Positions 20,300-31,238 of a DNA stretch of 64,000 nucleotides are shown here, in pieces. The notes under the pieces are model-generated. The model had not been told where the DNA came from. It saw nothing but the letters and a program-made list of their open reading frames with translations, and ran no database searches. The stretch comes from Pelagibacteraceae bacterium AG-426-I15 (GTDB lineage: Bacteria > Pseudomonadota > Alphaproteobacteria > Pelagibacterales > Pelagibacteraceae): the NCBI GenBank assembly GCA_003213135.1, contig QCNT01000001.1, forward strand, positions 124,001 to 188,000, in the 5' to 3' direction. The first letter of the stretch is position 1; every line of letters begins with the position of its first letter. The translations under genes were made by a program, and so were the position numbers.

Positions 20300-21843
20300 T
20301 GAAAATTAAAAAAAAATCATCATCGATACTTAATAGATTTTTAATATTTAATTTCTTTGTTTTCATTATTTTAGGCCTCTTTACTTTTTTTTATTTAAAA
20401 GCAATTCAGCCTAATCTTGTAAAACAGCGAACTGAAAAACATAATGTTATAATCAACAATACGGCTAATCATATAGAGAGACTCCAAGTAAGTTTTGAAC
20501 AAAATTCTATTAAAGATTTTTTACTTTCTACAAGGTTTCTTTTTCAAAATCTTGAAAGGGTCCAGTTTTACGATTTGAATGGTATTTTGTTAGCCGATAC
20601 TAATGTTATAGACCTAGATCAAAATGTTTTTACAAAGTCTGATAAAATTTTTCAAGAAAACTTAAATACCGATCAGTCTTTAATTGAAAAAAATACTGAC
20701 CAAGAAAAATCTTTACAAGAAGAAAAACAAAAAAAAGTTGGGGAGATTGATAATTTAATATCAAATAAAAAACCAAAACAAGAAGTAACAATACAAATTA
20801 AAGAAAATAATAATTTTTACGTGAAAACATTAAATGATGTAATTATTAATGGAGAAATTTTGGGATATATAATAGTTACAGAACAAGCAAATGAAATACT
20901 TGTTGCTGTAGATGAAAGAAAAAATTTTATTTTAAGAACAGTACTCATTATTGCGCTTGTAATTGCAATTTTTTCTATTTTTCTAAACAGATATGTTTTA
21001 AAGCCAATAGGAACGCTTGTTGAGTACACTAGGTCAATCAAAGCAAAAGATGAGCCCTATGGCCGTATAGAAAAATTTTTGTATAGAAGTGACGAAGTTG
21101 GACTTTTATCTAGATCTCTTAGCGAAATGACACAAAATTTACAAAATAGAACTAAAAATGCTGAGGATTCTTCAGCAGATCTTGCGCACGAAATCAGAAA
21201 CCCTTTGGCCTCACTAAAAGGTGCTTCAGAACTTTTAGATAATACTAGTGATAAAGAGGAAAGAAAAAAATTAATCAGTATTTTAAGTCATGATGTTGAA
21301 AGAATAGATCGATTAATTACCGATTATTCAAAAATGTTAAAAGATGAAGCTTCATTATCTAGAGAAAAAATGAAAGTCTTAAATTTAATTGATCTAGTAA
21401 AAGATGTAACCGAAGAATTTAATAATAATAAATCTGTGATTGAGAAAAATATAAGATTTAAAATTATCAAAGAGAAACCAAATGGACATCCATTTAGCGT
21501 TTCTGGTGTAAGGAGCAGGTTAGAACAAGTTATGGCTAATTTAATTGATAATGCTATATCATTTAGCCCTAAAGGTGGACAAATTAGCATAAATCTCAAA
21601 AGTACTAAAGATACAGTCAGTTTAACAATTAAAGACCAGGGACCAGGCTTTAAAGAGACAAATACTGAAAGAATTTTTAAAAGATTTTATAGTAATCGGC
21701 CAGAAAAATTTGGTGAACATTCTGGATTAGGTTTAAATATTGTTAAAAATATAATAGAAATGCATGACGGTGAAATAAATGCTTCAAATAGAAAAGATAA
21801 CGAAAGAGGCGCACAAGTAAAAGTGACTTTACCAACAAGATAA
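20299..21843 (+). CDS. chvG: ChvG-type sensor histidine kinase
   Basis: Two TM segments, [24 protein letters not shown], HATPase_c; start codon overlaps chvI stop. Confidence 0.9.
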   Translation: MKIKKKSSSILNRFLIFNFFVFIILGLFTFFYLKAIQPNLVKQRTEKHNVIINNTANHIERLQVSFEQNSIKDFLLSTRFLFQNLERVQFYDLNGILLADTNVIDLDQNVFTKSDKIFQENLNTDQSLIEKNTDQEKSLQEEKQKKVGEIDNLISNKKPKQEVTIQIKENNNFYVKTLNDVIINGEILGYIIVTEQANEILVAVDERKNFILRTVLIIALVIAIFSIFLNRYVLKPIGTLVEYTRSIKAKDEPYGRIEKFLYRSDEVGLLSRSLSEMTQNLQNRTKNAEDSSADLAHEIRNPLASLKGASELLDNTSDKEERKKLISILSHDVERIDRLITDYSKMLKDEASLSREKMKVLNLIDLVKDVTEEFNNNKSVIEKNIRFKIIKEKPNGHPFSVSGVRSRLEQVMANLIDNAISFSPKGGQISINLKSTKDTVSLTIKDQGPGFKETNTERIFKRFYSNRPEKFGEHSGLGLNIVKNIIEMHDGEINASNRKDNERGAQVKVTLPTR

Positions 21844-21847
21844 TTTT

Positions 21848-23137
21848 ATGACTAATGATTTTAAAGTAAAAGATTTAAATCAAGCAGAATTTGGTAGAAA
21901 GGAAATCTCTCTAGCAGAAACGGAAATGCCTGGCTTAATGGCTCTCAGAAAAGAATTTAAAGAAAAAAAACCACTAAAGGGAGCTAAGATTTTAGGCTGT
22001 TTGCATATGACTATACAAACAGCTGTTCTAATTGAAACTTTAGTTGCATTAGGAGCAGAAGTGAGATGGTCATCCTGTAATATATTTTCTACCCAGGATC
22101 ATGCCGCTGCAGCAATTGCAAAAGCAGGCATACCAGTTTTTGCGTGGAAAGGTGAGACAGAGGAGGAATATTGGTGGTGTGTTAAACAAACAATTGAAGG
22201 CAAGAAAGAATGGAAACCAAATATGATTTTAGATGATGGAGGGGATCTTACCGCACTAATGCATAAAGATTATAAAGAGTTATTAAAAAATGTAAAAGGT
22301 GTTTCAGAAGAAACAACTACAGGTGTGCTAGCTTTGAAAAAAATGGAAACTAATAAAAAATTATTAATACCCGCAATAAATGTAAATGACTCTGTGACAA
22401 AATCAAAATTTGATAATTTGTATGGCTGCAGAGAAAGTCTAGTTGATGGCATTAAAAGAGCAACAGATGTTATGATGTCAGGAAAAGTAGCAATAGTTGC
22501 TGGTTTCGGTGATGTTGGTAAGGGTAGCGCAGCATCGTTAAGACAAGCAGGAGCAAGAGTTATGGTAACAGAAACAGATCCGATATGTGCTTTACAGGCA
22601 GCTATGGAGGGATACGAAGTAGTTTTAATGGATAAAGCAATAAAAGATGCCGATATAGTAGTCACAGCCACAGGAAATAAAGATATAGTTACAGCAGATC
22701 ATATGAGAGACATGAAAGACAGAGCTATATTGTGTAATATCGGTCACTTTGATAACGAAATTCAGGTAGAGGCTTTAAAAAATTACAAATGGAATGAGAT
22801 TAAACCTCAAGTTCACGAGATAGAGTTACCAAGTAAAAAAAGAATAATATTATTAGCCGAAGGTAGATTAGTAAATTTAGGATGCGCTACTGGCCACCCA
22901 AGTTTTGTAATGAGTGCATCTTTTACAAATCAGGTAATCGCACAAATTGAATTGTGGAATAATTCAGAAAAATATGAAAAAAAAGTTTATGTTTTACCAA
23001 AACATTTAGATGAAAAGGTAGCCATGTTGCATTTGGACAAAGTTGGAGCAAAATTAACTAAAATGTCAAAAGAACAGGCAGACTATATCAGCGTTAAACA
23101 ATCAGGACCGTTCAAACCAGATACTTATCGCTACTAA
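21848..23137 (+). CDS. ahcY: S-adenosylhomocysteine hydrolase
   Basis: [39 protein letters not shown]-terminal [10 protein letters not shown]. Confidence 0.98.
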   Translation: MTNDFKVKDLNQAEFGRKEISLAETEMPGLMALRKEFKEKKPLKGAKILGCLHMTIQTAVLIETLVALGAEVRWSSCNIFSTQDHAAAAIAKAGIPVFAWKGETEEEYWWCVKQTIEGKKEWKPNMILDDGGDLTALMHKDYKELLKNVKGVSEETTTGVLALKKMETNKKLLIPAINVNDSVTKSKFDNLYGCRESLVDGIKRATDVMMSGKVAIVAGFGDVGKGSAASLRQAGARVMVTETDPICALQAAMEGYEVVLMDKAIKDADIVVTATGNKDIVTADHMRDMKDRAILCNIGHFDNEIQVEALKNYKWNEIKPQVHEIELPSKKRIILLAEGRLVNLGCATGHPSFVMSASFTNQVIAQIELWNNSEKYEKKVYVLPKHLDEKVAMLHLDKVGAKLTKMSKEQADYISVKQSGPFKPDTYRY

Positions 23138-23148
23138 AATAGTAGCCA

Positions 23149-23604
23149 ATGCTAAAATATAATTTATCTCAAATCGACAGTATTTCAAAAAAGATTTCAG
23201 CTAATTTGTCAAAATCAGATTGTATATTTTTATATGGAGAACTAGGATCTGGAAAAACAACTTTTGTAAGAAGCTTAATTCATCAACTACAAAAAGAAAA
23301 TAAAGTTAGTAAAACAGATGTTTTAAGTCCGACATACAATCTTCTTTATGAATATGAGATAAAATCATTAAAAGTAATGCATTACGATCTTTTTAGGTTA
23401 AAAAAAAATAAGGAGATAGAACAATTAGGTATTTTTCAGGATTACGAAAATAATATAAAAATAATCGAATGGCCAGAAAAAATGAAAACGAATATAAAAA
23501 ATAGATTAGAAATTACATTTTACCATCTTTCTGAAAATGAGAATAGAAAAATTAAAATACGAGGTTTTGGAAGATGGAAAAAATTTAAAATTAATGCAAT
23601 TTAA
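23149..23604 (+). CDS. tsaE: tRNA t6A threonylcarbamoyladenosine biosynthesis ATPase TsaE
   Basis: YGELGSGKTTFVRSL, SPTYNLLYEYE, HYDLFRL, IIEWPE. Confidence 0.93.
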   Translation: MLKYNLSQIDSISKKISANLSKSDCIFLYGELGSGKTTFVRSLIHQLQKENKVSKTDVLSPTYNLLYEYEIKSLKVMHYDLFRLKKNKEIEQLGIFQDYENNIKIIEWPEKMKTNIKNRLEITFYHLSENENRKIKIRGFGRWKKFKINAI

Positions 23605-24559
23605 ACTTAAAAAAATTACAAGCGACGCATCATTTAGGGAGTTTTTTAGACTTTACAAAGGAAAAAAAACCTCAATTATAGTTACAGCTAAAAAAGAAGT
23701 TTTTAAAAATCTTATTTTATACTTAGCAATTAATAAATTTCTTCAAAAAAATGGAATTTATACCCCGAAGTTAATAAGCCAACATTTCAAGGAAGGGATT
23801 GTTGAGATAGAAGATCTTGGAAATAATACACTTTTACATTTTGTCAAAAAATCAAAAAATAAATTTAGCATCTATAAGAAGTGTGTTGATGTAATATTAA
23901 AAATTCAAAAAATAAAACCAATAAAAAAAATTAAACTTCGATCAAATAAATATTATAAATTAAAAAGTTATAATACAAACAACTTGCACAGAGAATCAAA
24001 CTTATTTCTTGATTGGTATCTTCCAGGGGTTATTGGTAAAAAAAAATCTTTAAAATATAAAAAAATTATAAAGAAAGAATTAAATAAACTATACAAAAAA
24101 ATTTCTTTTAAAAATCAATTCATTGTACACAGAGATTTTCATGTATCTAATATTATTCCAACAAAAAAAAAATTAGGTATTATTGATACACAAGATACAA
24201 TTTTAGGAAATCCTATGTACGATCTTGCGTCATTAATTGACGATGTAAGAGTTAAAGTTCCTCACCAAATTAAAAAGAAAACATTTCAATATTATTTAAA
24301 AAATTGTTCAATGAAAAAAAAAGAAATTAACTTATTAAAAAATGATTTCGATATTTTATCAATCCAAAGAAATTTAAAAATATTAGGAATTTTTTATAGA
24401 CTTTTCAAAAGAGATAACAAGCCTCAATATTTAAAATATTTACCCTATACATGGAATTTAATTGAGTTAAGAATAAAAAATAAAATTTTTGATAATTTAA
24501 AAGCAATACTTCAAAAAACTGTTAATAAAAAATTAAGAAAAAAAACTAATTTTAAATGA
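23594..24559 (+). CDS. amgK: Phosphotransferase, likely AmgK-type sugar kinase
   Basis: SDASFREFFRL, IVHRDFHVSNIIPT, GIIDTQDTILGNPMYDLASLIDD; between tsaE and murU. Start refined to MQFKLKK. Confidence 0.82.
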   Translation: MQFKLKKITSDASFREFFRLYKGKKTSIIVTAKKEVFKNLILYLAINKFLQKNGIYTPKLISQHFKEGIVEIEDLGNNTLLHFVKKSKNKFSIYKKCVDVILKIQKIKPIKKIKLRSNKYYKLKSYNTNNLHRESNLFLDWYLPGVIGKKKSLKYKKIIKKELNKLYKKISFKNQFIVHRDFHVSNIIPTKKKLGIIDTQDTILGNPMYDLASLIDDVRVKVPHQIKKKTFQYYLKNCSMKKKEINLLKNDFDILSIQRNLKILGIFYRLFKRDNKPQYLKYLPYTWNLIELRIKNKIFDNLKAILQKTVNKKLRKKTNFK

Positions 24560-25254
24560 AAATAAAAAAAGCAATAATTTTAGGAGCAGGTTTCGGAAAA
24601 AGGATGCGTCCAATTACAAAAAAAATTCCAAAACCTCTTATAAAAATCAGAGGTATAACTTTATTGGAAAATAGTATTAATTTTCTAAATTCATTAGGAA
24701 TTAATCATATTATTATTAATTCACATCATCTTCACAAAGATATTATTAGCTTTGTGAAAAAAAAGAAATTTAATCCAAGAATTAATGTGGTGGTTGAGAA
24801 AGGAAAAATATTAAATACTGGCGGAGGCATATTAAATGCTTCAAAAAAATTTAAAAAAAAAATATTTTTAGTTTTAAATCCAGATACTATTTGGGGAAAA
24901 AAATATAAGAAGGAAATTAAAAAACTTGAAAAATTATATTTTCAAAATAAAAAACCAACAATGCTTTTGGTTCCAAAAAATAAAAGTTATGACAGATCGT
25001 TTAAAGGTGATTTTAATTTAAATTCTAAAAATCAAATTTTAAGAGAAAAGAATAACAAATTTATTTTTACTGGAGCTCAAATTATTAGCAGGCTAGTTTT
25101 TAAGAAAAGAAAAATTAGATCCTTTTCAATAAACAAAGTATGGGATGATTTAATAAAGAATAAAGAACTTTTTGGAGTTATAAGTAGACAAAAATTTTTT
25201 CATATAAATAATTATAAAATTTATAAAAAATTGAATAAAAAAATTATTGATTAG
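24556..25254 (+). CDS. murU: Sugar-phosphate nucleotidyltransferase, likely MurU
   Basis: AIILGAGFGKRMRPITKKIPKPLIKI; follows the phosphotransferase. Confidence 0.87.
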   Translation: MKIKKAIILGAGFGKRMRPITKKIPKPLIKIRGITLLENSINFLNSLGINHIIINSHHLHKDIISFVKKKKFNPRINVVVEKGKILNTGGGILNASKKFKKKIFLVLNPDTIWGKKYKKEIKKLEKLYFQNKKPTMLLVPKNKSYDRSFKGDFNLNSKNQILREKNNKFIFTGAQIISRLVFKKRKIRSFSINKVWDDLIKNKELFGVISRQKFFHINNYKIYKKLNKKIID

Positions 25255-25957
25255 ATATTATTTCATTCTTTCTGGAAGTGTCCAAATATTTTGCATTTAA
25301 AAACTTACCTGAATTATCGAAATCAATTACCAAAGGGTTTCCCGTTGGTATTTCAAGCATATTAATTTTTTCATTAGATATCTTGAAAATTTTTTTTCCA
25401 AGAGCTCTAATAGTATTTCCATGTGCTGAAAGAATAACATTTTTATTTTGTTTGAGATGTTTTTCTATATATTTCTCAAAATACGGCACGACTCGATCAT
25501 AAGTATTTTTTAAAGACTCAGTATTAGGTATATTTTTTAAATTTTTATATAGCGGGTCTTTGTGTGAACTGTATTCAGAATCTTTATCAAGTCTTGGTGG
25601 AGGAGTATCCCAAGACCTCCTATATTTTTTAAAACTTTCTTCACCAAGTTTTTTTTTCATTTCAGTTTTATTTAGTCCAGTTAAAGATCCATAATGTCTC
25701 TCATTAAGCTCCCAAGCTTTGGTATAATTCATATCTTTCTCAGCTATCTCAAGTACTATTTCTAAGGTCTTAATTGCTCGTTTTAAGTAAGAAGTAAAAC
25801 ATATGTCAAAACTTATATTTAACTCTTTCAATAATTTTCCAGATTTCTCTGCTTCTTGAATGCCTTTTTCTGAGAGATCGACGTCAACCCAGCCTGTAAA
25901 ACGATTTTCTGCATTCCAAGTACTCTGTCCATGTCTAATTGCTATGAGTTTGCCCAT
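25244..25957 (-). CDS. gpmA: 2,3-bisphosphoglycerate-dependent phosphoglycerate mutase
   Basis: LIAIRHGQSTWNAENRFTGWVDVDLSEKG, ERHYGSLTGLNK, LSAHGNTIRAL. Confidence 0.96.
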   Translation of the reverse strand: MGKLIAIRHGQSTWNAENRFTGWVDVDLSEKGIQEAEKSGKLLKELNISFDICFTSYLKRAIKTLEIVLEIAEKDMNYTKAWELNERHYGSLTGLNKTEMKKKLGEESFKKYRRSWDTPPPRLDKDSEYSSHKDPLYKNLKNIPNTESLKNTYDRVVPYFEKYIEKHLKQNKNVILSAHGNTIRALGKKIFKISNEKINMLEIPTGNPLVIDFDNSGKFLNAKYLDTSRKNEIISNQ

Positions 25958-25992
25958 TGAATATAATATATTTAATATATTAAATTATTTGT

Positions 25993-26307
25993 ATGAAGGG
26001 TATTAAATTCTTTTACATTACTTGTCCTAAAAAAAATGAAGCTCACAAAATAGCTACATTTCTTGTAAAAAAGAAACTGGTGGCCTGTGCAAATATTATT
26101 TACAACGTCGACTCCATATTTAATTGGAAAGGCAAGGTAACAAAGGCCAAAGAGATTTTGGTTGTTGGTAAGACAATGAACAAAAATATTCAAAAAGTTA
26201 TAAAAAGCGTAAAAAAATTTCATAGCTACGATGTGCCTTGTGTTATTTTTTTTGATATAAAAAATGGAAATACAGATTTTTTAAAATGGATAATAAAATC
26301 CGTATAA
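25993..26307 (+). CDS. cutA: CutA1-family divalent cation tolerance protein
   Basis: FFYITCPKKNEAHKIATFLVKKKLVACANIIYNVDSIFNWKGKV. Confidence 0.9.
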   Translation: MKGIKFFYITCPKKNEAHKIATFLVKKKLVACANIIYNVDSIFNWKGKVTKAKEILVVGKTMNKNIQKVIKSVKKFHSYDVPCVIFFDIKNGNTDFLKWIIKSV

Positions 26308-26684
26308 CTCGTTATATTTATTATTTTTCTCTTTTAGGTTTATTAATTTTATATCTTTTTCCAGGTAGTTTAGTTGGTTATTTTTTTTATGGCGACTTTG
26401 GAAGGCAACCCGATTTGATCCCAAATCCATTGGGAACATCAATTAATCACGCTTTAGCTTTTTTTTATTTATCCATACTCGGCTTAATGAGCTACGTTAG
26501 GGGATTTGAATTTAAAAAAACTTTAATTTTTTTAATAATACTTTCATCATTGTTAGAATTATCTCATATATTTATACCAAATAGATCATTCCAATATTTA
26601 GATCTTTTTGCAAATTTGCTTGGAACATTATTAGGTATTGTTATAATGATTTTATATAAAAAATTTAAATATGGAAAAATTTGA
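26286..26684 (+). CDS. VanZ-like integral membrane protein
   Basis: About four hydrophobic helices; NHALAFFYLSILG and ELSHIFIPNRSFQYLDLFANLLGTLLG typical of VanZ-like family. Confidence 0.75.
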   Translation: MDNKIRITRYIYYFSLLGLLILYLFPGSLVGYFFYGDFGRQPDLIPNPLGTSINHALAFFYLSILGLMSYVRGFEFKKTLIFLIILSSLLELSHIFIPNRSFQYLDLFANLLGTLLGIVIMILYKKFKYGKI

Positions 26685-26979
26685 CGAACGAAAAAAATCC
26701 TTTGAAAAAAAATTTGCTCACGATGAAGAGTTGAAATTCAAAGTTGCCTCAAGAAGGAATAAATACCTTGGTCAATGGGTATCTCAAAAACTTGGTTATG
26801 GTGTTGAGAAAGAAAAAGAATATATTCAATCAGTTATAAAAGCAGATTTTCAAGAAGCAGGCGATGAAGATGTTTTTAGAAAAATAAAAGCAGATTTAAA
26901 AGATCATAGTGTTTCAGATGAAGATATAAGAAACAAAATGAAAGAACTTGATGAAAAAGCTAAGTCTGATTTTATTTAG
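26671..26979 (+). CDS. DUF1476 protein (alphaproteobacterial F1-ATPase inhibitor zeta-type subunit)
   Basis: FDERKKSFEKKFAHDEELKFKVASRRNKYLGQWVSQKLG, about 102 aa. Confidence 0.9.
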   Translation: MEKFDERKKSFEKKFAHDEELKFKVASRRNKYLGQWVSQKLGYGVEKEKEYIQSVIKADFQEAGDEDVFRKIKADLKDHSVSDEDIRNKMKELDEKAKSDFI

Positions 26980-27502
26980 TTTAATATTATTTTTAAAATC
27001 TTTTGCAAGTGCTGGAGAATTCATTCATGGAAAATTAAGAATTGTAGATGGCGATTCAATTGTAATTAATAATCAAAAAATTAGATTATGGGGAATTGAT
27101 GCGCCAGAAATGAAACAAATTTGTAAAAATGAATTTAAAAAAAATTATAATTGTGGGATAGAAAGTAAAAAGTCATTAGAAAGGGCAATTTTAGAAAAAC
27201 TGCCTAAGCCAAAAAATCTTAATGTAAAATATGAACCCAATAATGAAGTTTGGTGCATTACAAAAGGAAAAGATAGATATAAAAGAATATTAGGTATATG
27301 TGCCGTCGAACAAAATGATTTACTAATGCCAATCAATGATTATACATTAAATGCATGGATGGTAAGGTTTGGGCATGCTGTTGCATATATTAGATATTCT
27401 AAATTATATAAAGAATTTGAGGAAGAAGCCAAAACAAATAAACGTGGAGTGTGGCGAGGTGAATTTGAAAGACCAGAACAATGGAGAAGAAAAAATAAAT
27501 AA
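26948..27502 (+). CDS. Secreted thermonuclease-like (SNase fold) protein
   Basis: Signal peptide; RIVDGDSIVINNQKIRLWGIDAPEMKQ; GVWRGEFERPEQWRR; TTG start. Confidence 0.87.
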   Translation: MMKKLSLILFSLILFLKSFASAGEFIHGKLRIVDGDSIVINNQKIRLWGIDAPEMKQICKNEFKKNYNCGIESKKSLERAILEKLPKPKNLNVKYEPNNEVWCITKGKDRYKRILGICAVEQNDLLMPINDYTLNAWMVRFGHAVAYIRYSKLYKEFEEEAKTNKRGVWRGEFERPEQWRRKNK

Positions 27503-27516
27503 TTTATAATGTTTAG

Positions 27517-28116
27517 GTGATTCGAAAAACAAATCTTTATTTATTAACTTTATTATTCTTTCTCGCTGCTTGTTCATCTGTTCCCAAAAACACTAAAAAT
27601 AGTTGTGCAATCTTTGAAGATCGATATTTGTGGTATAAGCACACCAAGAAAGTCGAAGAAAAGTGGGGCGTTCCAGTTTATATTCAGTTAGCTTTTGTAA
27701 AAAAAGAAAGTGATTTCAATTGGCTTGCAAAACCACCTCGTCACAAATTATTCAAAGTAATCCCGTATAAACGTAAATCTAGCTCTTTTGGATATTCCCA
27801 AGCTGTTAAAGGTACCTGGAAGCAATATAAAAACGAAACGGGAAACAAGTTGGCAACTAGGGCAAGATTTAAAGACTCTGTAGATTTTATCGGATGGTAT
27901 GTAAACAAATCTCACAAAATGCTTAGGATACCCAAGAACGATGCTTACCGACAATATTTGGCTTACTACAAGGGCTGGGGAGATTATAAGAACTATTCAA
28001 AGGATAGAAAAGCAATCATCTACGCAAGATCTACAAAGGATATAGCTAACGAGTATAGAAAACAGCTTACGAGATGTAAGGATAAGCTAAGTAGAAAAAA
28101 ATATATTATTTACTAA
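27517..28116 (+). CDS. Lytic transglycosylase-like lipoprotein
   Basis: Lipobox FLAACSS; IQLAFVKKESDFNWLAKPPR, SFGYSQAVKGTWKQY; GTG start. Confidence 0.8.
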   Translation: MIRKTNLYLLTLLFFLAACSSVPKNTKNSCAIFEDRYLWYKHTKKVEEKWGVPVYIQLAFVKKESDFNWLAKPPRHKLFKVIPYKRKSSSFGYSQAVKGTWKQYKNETGNKLATRARFKDSVDFIGWYVNKSHKMLRIPKNDAYRQYLAYYKGWGDYKNYSKDRKAIIYARSTKDIANEYRKQLTRCKDKLSRKKYIIY

Positions 28117-31100
28117 ATTCTTTATTCAATTGAATGTCAACTTCATCTAATCTTTTAGAATTTTTACAAAGTAATAAATAAAATACTGGAGTAGTAAATA
28201 AAGTTAGAAAAGTACTAATCAGCATTCCACCAAATATTGTACAGCCTACAGCCAGCCTTATTCCTTCCCCAGCCCCTGGGCCTATATTTCCAATAATTAG
28301 AGGCACCATTGCGATAAGGGTTGATAAACTTGTCATCATAATAGGCCTAAATCTTCTTAAACAAGACTCTATAATAGCATTTTCAACACTTTTGCCTTTT
28401 ACTCTCAGCTGGTTTGCCCAATCAACTATTAGAATACTGTTCTTAGTTGCTATACCAATCAATACAATCAGAGCAATTTGTGAAAAAATATTTATAGTAC
28501 TATTAAATAAAAGAATAAATATTAATCCACCTAAAGCTGCCAAAGGCACAGTTAACATAACCACAAAAGGTTGGCGCCACGCATTAAAAGTACCAGCCAT
28601 TACTAGATATGCGCTAACTAAAGCTAAACAAAAAATTATTACCAATTCACTGGATGCTTCTTTTAAGTCTAATGATTTACCTTTATAAAAAATTCCAGCT
28701 GAAGGGGCTTTTTTATCAATAGTTTTCTCAATAAAATTCAATGCTTCATTCAAAGTATATCCTCCTGTTAGCCTAGCTGTTAACGTTATAGATTTTGATC
28801 TTTGAAAACGTGTCAATAATTTCGGCGAACCTTTCTCTTGAAAACTTACTACATTTGCTAAAGAGACTAATTTTCCCGTAGTATCAGAACGCACATAAAT
28901 TTTACTTAAACTTTCAGTCTTTCTCCTATCTTCGAGATCTGCCTGCAAAATTATTGGATATTCTTTACCATCTTCATTTAGCGAAGTAACAGTTTTTCCT
29001 GAAAATAATGTTTCTATAGATTTTCCAATTGCTTGAATAGATAAACCAAGATCTTTTGCTTTATTTTCGTCTACGATCAACTGTACCTCAGGTTTATTTT
29101 TTGTATAGTCAGAGGTTATATCTGCCAAACCTCTGTTTTTTCTTAATTCTTTCATTACGGAGTTTTGCCATTTGTAAAGACTTTCGTAGGAAGGCCCTGT
29201 CATAGTTACCACGACAGGTTTTTGATAATTGCTTACACGAACAGAATTCGGTGTAAGCGGAAATGCCATTGTTCCTGGAACTGTTACAATTTTGCCTATA
29301 GCTTTTCTGACAATTACTTGCGCACTATCTTTTCTGTCTTTCCAGTTGTCTAATAGGGCTATAATGATAAAACTATTATAAGACTGAGACGATCTACCAA
29401 ATCCAGGTACTCTCATAATTAATTTTTGATAAGACTCTTTTTCATCTTGTAAAAGAGGTAATAGTCTTTTTTCAACTTTTTCTGCTTTGTCAACTGTATA
29501 TTCAAAAGATGAGGACTCGTCAGTTTTTCCAAAAACTAAATAAACTCCTCTATCTGGATTTCTTTCAAGTAATGTTTTTGGTGTAATTTCAAATAGAAAA
29601 GCAGCAAATCCAACTACGAAAACCATAAACCAAACAATTGTCTTTGGTTTTTTTATCCAATATCTTAATGTCTCGTAGTAAAATTCTCCAAAAGAATCAA
29701 ACAACCTCTCAAACTTTATAAGTATCTTTGATGTGCGTTTCTTTTTGTTGAGCAATTTTGAACCCAACATAGGAGCAATCGAAAGAGCTGTGAATGTGCT
29801 TATTACAATTGTTATAGAAAGTGTAATTGCCATTTCTCTGAATAAAGTACCGCTTATACCCCCAATAAATAATAAAGGAGCAAATGTTGCTAAAAGTATT
29901 ATACTTGTTGACAAAATTGCAAAAATAACATTTTTAGATCCTGTTGCTGCAGCACTTAGAGAAGAGTCTCCTTGTTCAACTCTATGGTAAATTGATTCAG
30001 TCATAACAACACTGTCATCGGTTACAATTGCAACACTTAAAATTATTGCTAAAAGAGTAAAAACATTAATTGTAAGACCAAAAATCCATAAACCAAGACA
30101 TGCTCCAATTAGACTAACAGGAAGTGTTATTGCAGGAACAATGGTCGCTCTTATATTTCCTAAAAAAAGATAAATAATTCCCACAACCAAACAAAGTGCC
30201 AAGATAATTGACTGATAGCACATTTGTATAGCCTCTTTAATATAAGTTGCCCTATCAAAACTAACTGATATTTTAAGACCATCCGGCAATGTTCTGTTTA
30301 ACTCTTTCATTTTATTTCTAATATTTTTTGATAGTGTTACTGTACTTTCATTAGTTCTTGCATAAATACCAATCCCAACTGTGTTTTCATTCAAAGCATC
30401 AGGACTTTGGGCTTTGAATAATGTTTTCTCTGAAACAGGACCATATTTTACGTCACCCAAATCTCCCAGAGTTAAAGTTTTTCCCTTAATTTTTTTTATA
30501 GGCAATTTTTTTATTGATTGAATATCAGTGTAGGTTTTTCCAAGATCAAGTGTAAGGTCTACATTGTTAGATTCAATTGTGCCTGCGGGAACTGCAACAT
30601 TATTTTTTCTTATCGAGCTTTCAACTTCTCTTATATCTAAATCATTAGCACTAAGTTTTACTGGGTTTAGATAAACTCTAACTGCTTTTTCATTTATTCC
30701 TCCAACAATAACTCTGCCAGTACCAGGAACAGAGCTAAATGCATCTACTAAGTTTCTTTTTACATAATCACCAATATCTAGAGAGTCCCATGATGTACTA
30801 CTTACTGATATCCACATGCTTGTAGAAAAACCAGCTGATGCCTTTCTCACTTCTGGAGCTTTGCTATCTTCAGGCAGGTTGTCAATAATTCTAGCTATTC
30901 TCTCACGAATATCATTCGCAGCATCATCAATATCTATTGATGTAAAAAATTCTATTTTTATTGTGCTTCTACCAATTTCAGAGAGTGTATCAATTGATTT
31001 AATGCCTTCTGCCCCACCAACTGCTAATTCAATTGGTTCAGATATTTCCGAGGCAATAATTGAAGGGCTTGCACCTGTATATTTTGTAGAAATAACAACT

Positions 31101-31237
31101 TCTGGTGGCTGAAGGTTTTTCGGTAACTCTCTAGTACTCAGTTCAAAAAAAGTATATAGGCCAAAAATTACAAGCAAAAGAGAAAACACAGCGCTTAAAA
31201 CTGGTCTTTTTATATTTAACAAACAAAAATTGTGCAT
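28106..31237 (-). CDS. RND-family efflux permease (AcrB/HAE-1-like)
   Basis: 1043 aa, NIKRPVLSAVFSLLLVIFG, duplicated TM bundles, GPSYESLYKWQNSVM, GIATKNSILIVDWANQLR. Confidence 0.93.
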   Translation of the reverse strand: MHNFCLLNIKRPVLSAVFSLLLVIFGLYTFFELSTRELPKNLQPPEVVISTKYTGASPSIIASEISEPIELAVGGAEGIKSIDTLSEIGRSTIKIEFFTSIDIDDAANDIRERIARIIDNLPEDSKAPEVRKASAGFSTSMWISVSSTSWDSLDIGDYVKRNLVDAFSSVPGTGRVIVGGINEKAVRVYLNPVKLSANDLDIREVESSIRKNNVAVPAGTIESNNVDLTLDLGKTYTDIQSIKKLPIKKIKGKTLTLGDLGDVKYGPVSEKTLFKAQSPDALNENTVGIGIYARTNESTVTLSKNIRNKMKELNRTLPDGLKISVSFDRATYIKEAIQMCYQSIILALCLVVGIIYLFLGNIRATIVPAITLPVSLIGACLGLWIFGLTINVFTLLAIILSVAIVTDDSVVMTESIYHRVEQGDSSLSAAATGSKNVIFAILSTSIILLATFAPLLFIGGISGTLFREMAITLSITIVISTFTALSIAPMLGSKLLNKKKRTSKILIKFERLFDSFGEFYYETLRYWIKKPKTIVWFMVFVVGFAAFLFEITPKTLLERNPDRGVYLVFGKTDESSSFEYTVDKAEKVEKRLLPLLQDEKESYQKLIMRVPGFGRSSQSYNSFIIIALLDNWKDRKDSAQVIVRKAIGKIVTVPGTMAFPLTPNSVRVSNYQKPVVVTMTGPSYESLYKWQNSVMKELRKNRGLADITSDYTKNKPEVQLIVDENKAKDLGLSIQAIGKSIETLFSGKTVTSLNEDGKEYPIILQADLEDRRKTESLSKIYVRSDTTGKLVSLANVVSFQEKGSPKLLTRFQRSKSITLTARLTGGYTLNEALNFIEKTIDKKAPSAGIFYKGKSLDLKEASSELVIIFCLALVSAYLVMAGTFNAWRQPFVVMLTVPLAALGGLIFILLFNSTINIFSQIALIVLIGIATKNSILIVDWANQLRVKGKSVENAIIESCLRRFRPIMMTSLSTLIAMVPLIIGNIGPGAGEGIRLAVGCTIFGGMLISTFLTLFTTPVFYLLLCKNSKRLDEVDIQLNKEFSK

Positions 31238-31238
31238 G

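Noticed and set aside
22270-22671. 133-aa minus-strand ORF
   Set aside because: Lies entirely inside ahcY on the opposite strand; shadow ORF of a well-conserved gene with no recognisable protein features
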